24,097 bases of DNA from the NCBI GenBank assembly GCA_046292445.1, contig JBKBQT010000031.1, positions 1-24,097 on the forward strand, read 5' to 3'. The notes beneath the pieces were generated by a model, which worked only from the letters and a program-made list of their open reading frames with translations, was not told where the DNA came from and did not search any database. The position numbers were made by a program, and so were the translations under genes. The stretch is from CALIZF01 sp046292445 (GTDB lineage Bacteria; Pseudomonadota; Alphaproteobacteria; Rhodobacterales; Rhodobacteraceae). Below, in pieces: positions 1 to 7,025 of the stretch; within the stretch, counting starts at the first letter, position 1; each line of letters starts with the position of its first letter.

Positions 1-23
1 GGGCGGGGCATCGAACCCCGCCC
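1..23. terminator. GC-rich hairpin, possible terminator
   Basis: An 8-bp perfect stem, GGGCGGGG paired with CCCCGCCC, encloses a 7-base loop (CATCGAA). No T-run follows on the + strand, and the other flank lies outside the window. It may end a gene beyond the left edge. Confidence 0.35.
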
Positions 24-307
24 GGCGGCCGCCGCGGGCAGGCGCGGCGTCAGCGCGCACGGCGGCCGCCGCGCCCGCGACGGGCGGCTTTTCGGTGCCC
101 CGGTTCGGGCGGCAGCCGTGCGCGGGCCATGCCGGGCTCTGCGGTGCACAGCGGTCCCTCGCCGGCCGGCCGGCGGCCCTTTGCCCGTCCCGCCCGGACC
201 GGCTGCGGCACCGTGGCGGCGGGCGGTCGGTGTTGCCGCCGTTGGCGCCGCGCGCAAGCGTTGCTACACCCTTGCTGGCGCGGTCCGACGCGCCGGAGGT
301 TCTGCCG
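1..307. other. Left-edge stretch without a supported gene
   Basis: This very GC-rich stretch precedes the first convincing gene. Most frames stay open here only because stop codons are rare at this base composition, and none gives a recognisable protein. It holds a hairpin at 1-23 and a direct repeat of GGCGGCCGCCGCG near 24 and 61. The last 15 bases carry the ribosome binding site of the transporter gene at 308. I cannot identify a promoter. Confidence 0.5.
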
Positions 308-1303
308 ATGTCCCGTCCCCCCGCGATGCGCCCTGCGATCCCGCCGGTCCTGCCGCGCGCCGCGCCGCCCCCGGGCCTGTGGCGGGGCACGCCGCCGGCG
401 ATCTTTCCGCCGATCCTCGGGCTTTTCGCACTCGGCCTCGGCTGGCGGCGGGCGGGGGCGATCCTCGAGAGCGGCTTTGCCGCGGGTCTCGGCGAGGCGG
501 TGCTGGGGGCGGTGACGCTCCTGTTCCTCTTCGCGCTCGTTGCCTACGGCGCCAAGCTCTCGCGCCGTCCGGCCGTGGTGGCGGAGGATCTGCGTGTGCT
601 GCCCGGGCGCGGCGGGCTCGCGGCGGCGGCGGTGGGGGTCTATGCGCTGGCCGCGGCGGTTGCGCCCTACGGGCCGGGCGCGGCGCATGGGCTGATCGTG
701 GCGGGGCTGGCCCTGCACGGCGCGCTCTTGGCGCTGGTGGTTCGGGTTATGCTGGCCGGGCCGCCCGAGGCGCGGGTGGTCACCCCGATCTGGCATCTGA
801 TGTTCGTCGGCTTTCTCGTCGCCGCGCTGGCGGCGGCGCAGTCGGGCTGGGGCGGGCTGGCGCGCGGCATCTTCTGGGCGATGGTGCCGCTGGCGGCGGC
901 GATCTGGGCGGTCAGCCTGTGGCAGATCGCGACCCGGATCCCGCCGGCCCCGCTGCGCCCGCTGCTCGCCATCCATGTCGCGCCGGCGAGCCTTTTCGCC
1001 ACGATCGCCGCCGAGGCGGGGATCGGGATCGGACCGGTCTTTCTCGGCCTCGCGGCGGCGGTCGCGTTGACGCTGATCGCTGCGGCCCGATGGGTGACGG
1101 CGGCCGGGTTCACGCCGCTGTGGGGCTCGTTCACCTTCCCCATCGGTGCCTTCGCCGGGGCGCTTCTGGCACAGGGATGGACGATTGCGGGGGGGCTCAT
1201 GCTGGTGGCGGCGACGCTGGCGATCCCGGCCATCGCGGTGCAGGTGATGCGTATGTGGGCGGACCGGAGCCTCGGGGCGCGCACGAATGCCGCGGCGGCC
1301 TGA
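308..1303 (+). CDS. TehA/SLAC1-family membrane transporter (tellurite-resistance/dicarboxylate transporter type)
   Basis: This is a 331-residue, almost entirely hydrophobic protein with about nine to ten predicted membrane segments separated by very short loops. The layout, length and fragments such as TPIWHLMFVGFLVAA and PLWGSFTFPIGAFA resemble the TehA/SLAC1 (TDT) fold, a family of anion channels and transporters; Rhodobacteraceae members are usually annotated as tellurium resistance proteins. The ATG at 308 is chosen because GGAGG lies at 295-299, eight bases upstream; extending the frame to the left adds only low-complexity sequence. It ends 45 bp before the convergent erpA. The substrate cannot be read from the sequence, so an actual role in tellurite resistance is not implied. 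Confidence 0.75.
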   Translation: MSRPPAMRPAIPPVLPRAAPPPGLWRGTPPAIFPPILGLFALGLGWRRAGAILESGFAAGLGEAVLGAVTLLFLFALVAYGAKLSRRPAVVAEDLRVLPGRGGLAAAAVGVYALAAAVAPYGPGAAHGLIVAGLALHGALLALVVRVMLAGPPEARVVTPIWHLMFVGFLVAALAAAQSGWGGLARGIFWAMVPLAAAIWAVSLWQIATRIPPAPLRPLLAIHVAPASLFATIAAEAGIGIGPVFLGLAAAVALTLIAAARWVTAAGFTPLWGSFTFPIGAFAGALLAQGWTIAGGLMLVAATLAIPAIAVQVMRMWADRSLGARTNAAAA

Positions 1304-1348
1304 GCGGCCGCGCCCGCGGCAGGCCCCGACGGCGCCGGATGGACCGGA

Positions 1349-1681
1349 TCAGACGGAAAAGCTCGTCCCGCAGCCGCAGGACGATGTCGCGTTCGGGTTC
1401 TGCACGACGAACCGCGCGCCGATCAGTTCGTCGGTGAAATCGATCACCGCGCCCGACAGGAAAGGCAGCGAGACTTCATCGACCAGCACCGCGAGCCCGT
1501 CCTTTTCCAGCACGAGATCGCCCGGCGCGGCGTCGTCGAGCCGGATGTCGTAGTGGAACCCCGAACAACCGCCCCCCTCGACCGCCACGCGCAAGGGCCG
1601 CGCCTCGCCGACCGCCGCCGCGATCTCGGCAAGGCGGGCAAAGGCACGGTCGGTCACGCGCGGGGGCAGGGTCATCGACAT
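1349..1681 (-). CDS. erpA: Iron-sulfur cluster insertion protein ErpA / HesB-IscA family
   Basis: This 110-residue A-type iron-sulfur carrier receives Fe-S clusters from the assembly machinery and hands them to apo-proteins in the cytoplasm. The three family cysteines are visible: C39 in GGGCSGFHY, and C102 and C104 in the C-terminal SCGCGTSF. The length matches the family norm. The start at 1681 is preferred over the ATG two codons later because a GAGGT ribosome binding site (1688-1692 on the + strand) sits six bases upstream of it. The gene is divergent from dgt, and a good promoter lies in between. ErpA and IscA paralogs are hard to separate by eye, so the exact symbol is less certain than the family. 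Aconitase, encoded elsewhere in the window, is a plausible client type. Confidence 0.9.
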   Translation of the reverse strand: MSMTLPPRVTDRAFARLAEIAAAVGEARPLRVAVEGGGCSGFHYDIRLDDAAPGDLVLEKDGLAVLVDEVSLPFLSGAVIDFTDELIGARFVVQNPNATSSCGCGTSFSV

Positions 1682-1725
1682 GGGCGAACCTCGGGCAGGA
1701 GCGGTGTCAATTCCGTCACGCTTGC

Positions 1726-1754
1726 AATATAGGCAGGCTTGACGCAACCGACAA
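1726..1754 (-). promoter_or_regulatory. Predicted sigma-70 promoter of erpA
   Basis: On the - strand TTGTCG (1754-1749) and TATATT (1731-1726) are separated by 17 bases, a near-consensus layout in an otherwise GC-rich region. The -10 lies about 45 bp upstream of the erpA ATG. The promoter overlaps the leader of dgt on the other strand, which argues against a dgt start upstream of 1763. Confidence 0.6.
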
Positions 1755-1762
1755 CGGCCGCC

Positions 1763-2962
1763 ATGCCCGCACCCTTCGCCTGCCACCCCGAGGCCAGCCG
1801 CGGCCGCCGCCACCCCGAGCGGATGAGCACCTTTCGCACCGAATTCCAGCGCGACCGGGACCGGATCATCCATTCATCGGCCTTCCGGCGGCTCAAGCAC
1901 AAGACACAGGTCTTTGTCGAGCATGAGGGCGACTATTACCGCACGCGCCTGACCCACACGATCGAGGTGGCGCAGGTGGCCCGCACGCTCGCCGGCGTTC
2001 TGGGGCTCGATACCGACCTGGCGGAGGCGGTGGCGCTGGCCCATGACCTCGGGCATACGCCCTTCGGGCATACCGGCGAGGATGCGCTCGCCGCGCTGAT
2101 GGCGCCCTACGGCGGGTTCGACCACAACGCCCAGGCGCTGCGCATCGTCACGCGGCTGGAGCGGCACTATGCCGATTTCGACGGGCTTAACCTCACCTGG
2201 GAATGCCTCGAGGGGATCGCCAAGCACAACGGGCCGGTCACCGGCCCCCATGCCGACCCGAAACATGCCGGCCCGTTGCCCTATGCGCTGGCCGAGGCCG
2301 ATGCCGACTGGGATCTCGGGCTCGACACCTTCGCCAGCGCCGAGGCACAGGTGGCCGCGATCGCCGATGACATCGCCTATTCGCACCACGACCTGCACGA
2401 CGGCCTGCGGTCTGGCCTTTTCGACGAGGCCGACCTGATGGAGCTGCCGGTCACCGGACCGGCCTTTGCCGCGGTGGACCGGCTGCACCCGGGCCTCGAT
2501 CCGATGCGGCGGCGGCACGAGGCGCTGCGGCGGGTGTTCGGCACGATGGTCGAGGATGTGATCGCCGTGGCGCGGGGCCGGCTCGAGGCGGCGCGGCCGC
2601 AGTCGGTGGACGACATCCGCGCGCTCGGCGCGACGGTGATCCGGTTTTCCAAGCCGCTTTACCAGGACCTCAAGGCCGTGCGCGGGTTCCTGTTCACCCG
2701 GATGTATCGCGCCCCGTCGGTCATGGCCGAGCGCGCCCGCGTGACCGCCGTCATCAACGATCTCTTTCCGTTGTATCTCGCACGGCCCGACCTGCTGCCG
2801 GCTGCCTGGGCGGCGGATGTGGCGGCGGCGGCGGACGAGACGGCACTGGCGCGGATCGTGGCCGATTACGTCGCCGGGATGACGGACCGGTTTGCGCTGG
2901 CCGAACATGCCCGGCTGTGCGGCGGGCCGGCGCTGCCGCCTTCCCCGGCCGGACGCACGTAG
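1763..2962 (+). CDS. dgt: dGTPase-like deoxynucleotide triphosphohydrolase (HD superfamily)
   Basis: This 399-residue cytoplasmic hydrolase is predicted to split dNTPs into deoxynucleoside and triphosphate, tuning dNTP pools. The HD metal site is clear: H65 in RTRLTHTIEVAQVA, H94-D95 in ALAHDLGHTPFGH, and a later Asp in AIADDIAYSHHDLHDGL. The N-terminal signature TEFQRDRDRIIHSSAFRRL is typical of the alphaproteobacterial type 2 dGTPase-like proteins. The ATG at 1763 gives an N-terminus (MPAPFACHPEASRGR) like that of relatives; an in-frame TTG at 1739 would lie inside the erpA promoter. The stop is only 15 bp from the convergent lipoprotein gene. True substrate preference may be broader than dGTP. 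Confidence 0.92.
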   Translation: MPAPFACHPEASRGRRHPERMSTFRTEFQRDRDRIIHSSAFRRLKHKTQVFVEHEGDYYRTRLTHTIEVAQVARTLAGVLGLDTDLAEAVALAHDLGHTPFGHTGEDALAALMAPYGGFDHNAQALRIVTRLERHYADFDGLNLTWECLEGIAKHNGPVTGPHADPKHAGPLPYALAEADADWDLGLDTFASAEAQVAAIADDIAYSHHDLHDGLRSGLFDEADLMELPVTGPAFAAVDRLHPGLDPMRRRHEALRRVFGTMVEDVIAVARGRLEAARPQSVDDIRALGATVIRFSKPLYQDLKAVRGFLFTRMYRAPSVMAERARVTAVINDLFPLYLARPDLLPAAWAADVAAAADETALARIVADYVAGMTDRFALAEHARLCGGPALPPSPAGRT

Positions 2963-2977
2963 GGCAGCGCGACGCCG

Positions 2978-3454
2978 TCAGGTCCGGTTGAGGAACTGGC
3001 CCGGGTCGAACCGGCCGAGGTTGCCCAGAAGCTGCCGGATCAGGCCGACGCCGCGGATATTGGTGTCGGTGACGCGGCGCGACAGCGCGACGACGCGGCC
3101 GTCCTCGAGCCCGAACCGCTCGATATTGGCCACGCGGCCCCGGGCGTCGAACGAGATGGCCAGAACCTGCCGGTCGATCTCCTGCGGCTGGCGCGCGCCG
3201 CTGTGGCGATAGCGGCTCTGGACGTAATACCACGCACCATCGGTCAGCAGGCCCGCCGCGCCCGGCCGGCCGAAGGCGGCCGCCACCGTGTCGCGCGTGT
3301 CGCGTCCGACCTCGATCTGGGTCAGCTCGCTGTCGGCGGGGGCATAGCCGTGAACCGTGAAGGTGGGCGCGCAGGCCGTCAGCATCACCGCGAGGGCGAG
3401 TGCCAGCACTGCGCGCGGCCATACCGCCCGCTGCCCTTGCCCTGCCCGATCCAT
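2978..3454 (-). CDS. BamE/OmlA (SmpA) family outer-membrane lipoprotein
   Basis: This is a 158-residue predicted lipoprotein. The N-terminal hydrophobic segment ends in a lipobox (LTAC, with C28 as the lipidated cysteine), so the mature protein should be anchored in the outer membrane facing the periplasm. The remainder matches the SmpA/OmlA fold: a short conserved start (SELTQIEVGRDTRDTVAAAFG), a Trp-Tyr-Tyr strand (GAWYYVQSRY) and a strand with FDARGRVANIERF. BamE is an accessory subunit of the BAM complex that inserts beta-barrel proteins. The start at 3454 has AGAGG a few bases upstream and places the signal peptide at the N-terminus. It is divergent from yceD and convergent with dgt. Whether it is the BamE subunit itself or a paralog is an inference. 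Confidence 0.85.
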   Translation of the reverse strand: MDRAGQGQRAVWPRAVLALALAVMLTACAPTFTVHGYAPADSELTQIEVGRDTRDTVAAAFGRPGAAGLLTDGAWYYVQSRYRHSGARQPQEIDRQVLAISFDARGRVANIERFGLEDGRVVALSRRVTDTNIRGVGLIRQLLGNLGRFDPGQFLNRT

Positions 3455-3578
3455 TGCGCCCTCTTGTCTTGCCCGGCGAAGCCTTCTAACCCGCTTAGCG
3501 AATGAAGCCCACCGGTTCAAGGACGCTTGCGGTCCGGGCGGGCGCGGCGACATCGGTGCGGCAGGGCGGGGCAGGACG

Positions 3579-4139
3579 ATGGACGGGGTATTGCCGATCA
3601 GCCATCCGGTTCGCACCGCCGAGATTGCGGGGCGCCGGCCGTTCGACTTTGCGGTCGTTCCCGATGACGCTGCCCGTGGCCGCATCGCGGCGGCGCTGGG
3701 CCTGCGCTCGATCGGGCGGTTGCGTTTCGAGGGCCAGCTTGCGCCGCGCGGCCGGCGCGACGTCGATCTGACCGGGCAACTGACCGCGCGGGTCGTGCAA
3801 TCCTGCGTCGTCACGCTGGCGCCCGTCGCGGCCGAGATCGCCGTGCCGGTGGAGCGGATCTATGTCGCGGGTCTCGAGATGCCGGGGCCCGGCGAGGTCG
3901 AGATGCCCGAGGACGACCGGATCGAGCCGCTGCCGGATGTCATCGACCTCGGCGCCGTGCTCGTCGAGGCGCTGGCACTGGCGCTGCCGGATTATCCGCG
4001 CAGCCCGGGGGCGGAACTCGGGACGGCGGTGTTTGCGCCACCGGGCGAGGCGCCGCTGACCGACGAGGCGATCAGGCCCTTCGCCGCATTGCGCACGCTC
4101 AGGGCCGAGCCCGGCCCGGACGAGGGCGGCGGCGGGTGA
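3579..4139 (+). CDS. yceD: YceD/DUF177 family protein upstream of rpmF
   Basis: This 186-residue acidic protein belongs to the DUF177 (YceD) family, which almost always sits directly upstream of rpmF; relatives have been linked to 23S rRNA maturation in plants and bacteria. Family features seen here are the central LTARVVQSCVVTLAPV strand with one cysteine, followed by the PVERIYVA strand and the acidic EMPEDDRIEPLPDVIDLG segment. The start at 3579 follows GCAGGAC and leads into a typical N-terminus (HPVRTAEIAGRRPFDF). A separate promoter for rpmF lies just downstream, so rpmF need not depend on yceD transcription. No promoter for yceD itself could be assigned confidently. Confidence 0.85.
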   Translation: MDGVLPISHPVRTAEIAGRRPFDFAVVPDDAARGRIAAALGLRSIGRLRFEGQLAPRGRRDVDLTGQLTARVVQSCVVTLAPVAAEIAVPVERIYVAGLEMPGPGEVEMPEDDRIEPLPDVIDLGAVLVEALALALPDYPRSPGAELGTAVFAPPGEAPLTDEAIRPFAALRTLRAEPGPDEGGGG

Positions 4140-4147
4140 GAAAGGGC

Positions 4148-4175
4148 TTGCGCGCGGCGGCGAATGGACTATGTT
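4148..4175 (+). promoter_or_regulatory. Predicted sigma-70 promoter of the rpmF-plsX-fabH cluster
   Basis: TTGCGC (4148-4153) and TATGTT (4170-4175) are spaced by 16 bases, just downstream of the yceD stop and about 105 bp before the rpmF start. The strength of the match and its location suggest the main promoter for the ribosomal protein gene and probably for plsX-fabH behind it. Confidence 0.5.
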
Positions 4176-4263
4176 CCGCGCCTCGCAAGGGGGGTTGCGC
4201 AGATGGATGCTCTTCCGTCTCGTCCGCGATCGTCCTTTAGTCTCAAGGGGCCTGTCCCCTCCG

Positions 4264-4274
4264 AACCTGAGGTT
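4264..4274 (+). promoter_or_regulatory. Short hairpin covering the rpmF ribosome binding site
   Basis: AACC (4264-4267) can pair with GGTT (4271-4274) around the GAGG ribosome binding site (4269-4272) of rpmF. A second small hairpin, AGGGG/CCCCT (4246-4260), lies just upstream. Such leaders can allow translational control of ribosomal protein genes, but the stems are short and this reading is tentative. Confidence 0.3.
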
Positions 4275-4279
4275 GTGAC

Positions 4280-4486
4280 ATGGCTGTTCCGCAGAATCGC
4301 ACCACGCGGTCGCGCCGCAACATGCGCCGCGCGCACGATGCGCTGGTCGCCGCGAACCCCAACGAATGCCCGAATTGCGGCGAGCTCAAGCGCCCGCATC
4401 ATGTCTGCGGCGCCTGCGGCCATTACGACTCGCGCGAAGTCGTTGCGACGACTGCCGAGGTCGACCTGGACGACGACGCGGCCTAA
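4280..4486 (+). CDS. rpmF: 50S ribosomal protein L32
   Basis: This 68-residue basic protein of the large ribosomal subunit is recognised by its start MAVPQNRTTRSRRNMRRAHD and by the zinc-ribbon cysteine pairs C30-x2-C33 and C43-x2-C46, all intact; it is thus the zinc-binding C+ form rather than a zinc-independent paralog. The acidic tail (EVDLDDDAA) is usual for alphaproteobacteria. GAGG seven bases upstream supports the start. It stands between yceD and plsX, the widely conserved order that couples ribosome production to membrane-lipid synthesis. Confidence 0.97.
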   Translation: MAVPQNRTTRSRRNMRRAHDALVAANPNECPNCGELKRPHHVCGACGHYDSREVVATTAEVDLDDDAA

Positions 4487-4525
4487 GCGCCCGGGGCGTG
4501 TCCCGTCTCTTCCGCTGATGGCACC

Positions 4526-5617
4526 GTGACGCCCATGCCCGACGCTGCACGCCGCATCATCATTTCGGTCGATGCCATGGGCGGCGACAGGGGCGCAGCG
4601 GCGGTCGTGGCCGGCATGGCGCGGTCGGCGGCCAAGAACACCGAGATCGGGTTCATCCTGCACGGCGACGAGGCGGAGCTGAACCGCCTGATCGCGCGGC
4701 GCCGCGGCCTGAGCGCGGTCACCGAGGTGCGCCATGCGCCGGGGGTGGTCAGCATGGGCGACCGGCCGAGCCATGTCATGCGGCACGGCGAAGGCACGTC
4801 GATGTGGTCCTGCATCGATGCGGTCAAGCGGGGCGAGGCGACGGTTGCGGTATCCTGCGGCAATACCGGCGCGCTGATGGCGCTGAGCATGATCCGCCTG
4901 CGCAAGCTGCCCGGCGTGAACCGCCCCGCGATCGCCTGCCTCTGGCCCGCGCGCAGCCGGCAGGGGTTCAACGTGATGCTCGACGTCGGCGCCGATGTCC
5001 GGGCCGACGCGCCCGACCTGTTGCAATATGCGATGATGGGCGCATCCTATGCGCGCAACGGGCTCGGCCTCGCGCGGCCGCGTGTGGGCTTGCTCAATGT
5101 CGGCACCGAAGAGCACAAGGGCCGCGCCGAGCTGAAGATGGCGCATGACCTGATCGCGGCGGCCGAGGAAGCGGGCGGCTTTGCCTTCGTCGGCTTCGTC
5201 GAGGGCGGTGACATCCCGTCGGACAAGGTCGATGTGATCGTGACCGACGGCTTCACGGGCAATGTCGCGCTCAAGACCGGCGAGGGGACGGCCAAGCTCA
5301 TCGCCGATTTCCTGCGCGAGGCATTCAATGCCACGATCCTGAGCCGCTTTGCCGCGCTGCTGGCGATCACCTCGCTGCGGCGGCTGCAAAAGCGGATCGA
5401 CCCGCGGCGGGTGAACGGCGGCGTGTTCCTCGGGCTGAACGGCACGGTGGTCAAGTCGCACGGGGCCGCCGACGCCACCGGGGTCTCGGCGGCGATCAAG
5501 CTGGCGTTCCAGCTTGCCCGGTCGGGGTTTCAGGAACGGCTGGCGGCGCGCGTCGCCTCGGCGAGCGCGGGCGGGGCGGACGCCGCCGCATCCGGCGCAA
5601 GCCGCGGGGGGCAATAG
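4526..5617 (+). CDS. plsX: Phosphate acyltransferase PlsX
   Basis: This 363-residue peripheral membrane enzyme converts acyl-ACP and phosphate to acyl-phosphate, the donor used by PlsY in the first step of phospholipid synthesis. The family marks are present: ISVDAMGGDRG at the N-terminus, VSCGNTGALMA, GLLNVGTEEHKG and the glycine-rich IVTDGFTGNVALKTGEG, with normal length. Two starts are possible, GTG at 4526 or ATG at 4535; neither has a strong ribosome binding site and the choice changes only three residues. It begins 39 bp after rpmF and ends three bases before fabH, so plsX and fabH are very likely translated from one mRNA. Confidence 0.93.
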   Translation: MTPMPDAARRIIISVDAMGGDRGAAAVVAGMARSAAKNTEIGFILHGDEAELNRLIARRRGLSAVTEVRHAPGVVSMGDRPSHVMRHGEGTSMWSCIDAVKRGEATVAVSCGNTGALMALSMIRLRKLPGVNRPAIACLWPARSRQGFNVMLDVGADVRADAPDLLQYAMMGASYARNGLGLARPRVGLLNVGTEEHKGRAELKMAHDLIAAAEEAGGFAFVGFVEGGDIPSDKVDVIVTDGFTGNVALKTGEGTAKLIADFLREAFNATILSRFAALLAITSLRRLQKRIDPRRVNGGVFLGLNGTVVKSHGAADATGVSAAIKLAFQLARSGFQERLAARVASASAGGADAAASGASRGGQ

Positions 5618-5620
5618 AGC

Positions 5621-6613
5621 TTGGAACATGGTGCGGCGGCAGGGGTTGTCCGGTCGGTCATCCGGGGCGTGGGACACTATCTGCCCGACAGGGTGGTGCC
5701 CAATGCCGAGTTCGAGGCGAGCCTCGAGACCTCGGACGACTGGATCCGGTCGCGCTCGGGGATCGAGCGGCGGCATTTCGCGGCCCCCGGGCAGGGCACG
5801 GCCGACCTTGCCACCCGCGCCGCGCGCGCCGCGCTGACCGATGCGGGCCTCGGGCCGGACGACATCGATGCGGTGATTGTCGCGACCTCGACCCCCGACC
5901 TGACCTTTCCGAGTGCGGCAACGATGGTGCAGGCCGAACTCGGGATGACGCGGGGCTTTGCCTATGACCTGCAGGCGGTCTGCGCCGGGTTCGTGTTCGC
6001 GCTGGCCAATGCCGACGCGATGATCCGGGCGGGGCTGGCGCAGCGGGTGCTGGTGATCGGGGCCGAGACCTTCAGCCGGCTGATGGACTGGTCCGACCGG
6101 TCCACGGCCGTGCTTTTCGGCGACGGGGCGGGGGCGGTGGTGCTCGAGGCCGCGTCGGGGCAGGGGACGAGCGCCGACCGCGGCATCCTTGCCGCCGACC
6201 TCCATTCCGACGGGCGATACCGCAGCATCCTCTATGTCGATGGCGGCGTGAGCACCGGCACGGTCGGCCACCTGCGCATGCAAGGCAAGGAGGTGTTCCG
6301 CCATGCGATCGAGAAACTCGCCGCGACCGCGCATGCCGCGCTCGACAAGGCGGGACTGACCGGGGCGGATGTGGACTGGATCGTGCCGCATCAGGCGAAC
6401 CTGCGGATCATCGCCGCCACCGCGCAGCGCATGCAGGTGCCGATGGACCGGGTGGTGGTGACGGTGCAGGATCACGGCAACACCTCGGCCGCCTCGATCC
6501 CGCTTGCCCTGTCGGTCGGCCGGTCGCGCGGGCAGATCGGGCCCGGCGATCTTGTCGTGGCCGAGGCGATCGGCGGCGGGCTGGCCTGGGGCGCGGTGGT
6601 GCTGCGCTGGTAA
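5621..6613 (+). CDS. fabH: 3-oxoacyl-ACP synthase III FabH
   Basis: This 330-residue enzyme condenses acetyl-CoA with malonyl-ACP to start type II fatty-acid synthesis. The catalytic triad is visible: C121 in DLQAVCAGF, H257 in IVPHQAN and N287 in DHGNTSAAS. The C-terminal GLAWGAVVLRW is typical. The best start is a TTG at 5621, three bases after the plsX stop: the only ATG nearby (5628) is out of frame, and the next in-frame start (GTG 5669) would remove the first strand of the fold. The unusual start codon together with the tight spacing suggests translational coupling to plsX. The genes that follow, ihfA and a merR-type regulator, are commonly found behind fabH in Rhodobacteraceae. Confidence 0.93.
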   Translation: MEHGAAAGVVRSVIRGVGHYLPDRVVPNAEFEASLETSDDWIRSRSGIERRHFAAPGQGTADLATRAARAALTDAGLGPDDIDAVIVATSTPDLTFPSAATMVQAELGMTRGFAYDLQAVCAGFVFALANADAMIRAGLAQRVLVIGAETFSRLMDWSDRSTAVLFGDGAGAVVLEAASGQGTSADRGILAADLHSDGRYRSILYVDGGVSTGTVGHLRMQGKEVFRHAIEKLAATAHAALDKAGLTGADVDWIVPHQANLRIIAATAQRMQVPMDRVVVTVQDHGNTSAASIPLALSVGRSRGQIGPGDLVVAEAIGGGLAWGAVVLRW

Positions 6614-6699
6614 CTGCCGGAAGGGCGCGATCCAAGTCATTGATATTGACGCCGCGCCCGCATGCGCCCATCGTGGCGCAAAACGCACGGGGGATCGGC

Positions 6700-7002
6700 A
6701 TGGGGGACAAGACATTGACGCGGATGGACCTGAGCGAGGCCGTTTTCCGCGAGGTGGGCCTGTCGCGCAGCGAATCCGCGCAACTGGTCGAGACGGTGCT
6801 GCAACACGTCTCGGATGCGCTGGTCGCGGGCGAGACGGTCAAGATCTCTTCCTTCGGAACCTTCACCGTCCGCTCCAAGGCGGCGCGGATGGGGCGCAAT
6901 CCCAAGACGGGGGAAGAGGTGCCGATCTCGCCGCGGCGGGTGCTGTCGTTTCGCCCCTCGCATCTGATGAAGGATCGCGTGGCGGCTGGCCCGAAACGCT
7001 GA
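6700..7002 (+). CDS. ihfA: Integration host factor subunit alpha
   Basis: This 100-residue nucleoid protein forms a heterodimer with IHF-beta and bends DNA sharply at specific sites. The HU/IHF fold is clear: the N-terminal helices TRMDLSEAVFREVGLSRSES, the strand VKISSFGTFTVR and the beta-arm GRNPKTGEEVPI, in which P68 is the intercalating proline. RRVLSFRPSHLMKDRV at the end is typical of the alpha subunit. The ATG at 6700 is preferred over the upstream in-frame TTG because it follows a GGGGGA ribosome binding site and matches the family length. It lies 86 bp after fabH and 23 bp before the MerR gene, the usual alphaproteobacterial order. Confidence 0.94.
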   Translation: MGDKTLTRMDLSEAVFREVGLSRSESAQLVETVLQHVSDALVAGETVKISSFGTFTVRSKAARMGRNPKTGEEVPISPRRVLSFRPSHLMKDRVAAGPKR

Positions 7003-7025
7003 ACCGGCGCAACGGAGCGGTGCGG

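Noticed and set aside
308..1303. Functional tellurite resistance determinant
   Set aside because: Family resemblance to TehA does not prove this role; no other tellurite genes (such as tehB or terBCD) are present.
1739..1762. TTG at 1739 as the dgt start
   Set aside because: It would begin in the spacer of the well-formed erpA promoter, and the ATG at 1763 gives the N-terminus seen in relatives.
4169..6715. 848-codon open frame antisense to rpmF, plsX and fabH
   Set aside because: It crosses three clearly coding genes on the + strand and translates to Arg/Pro/His-rich sequence, as expected of a shadow frame.
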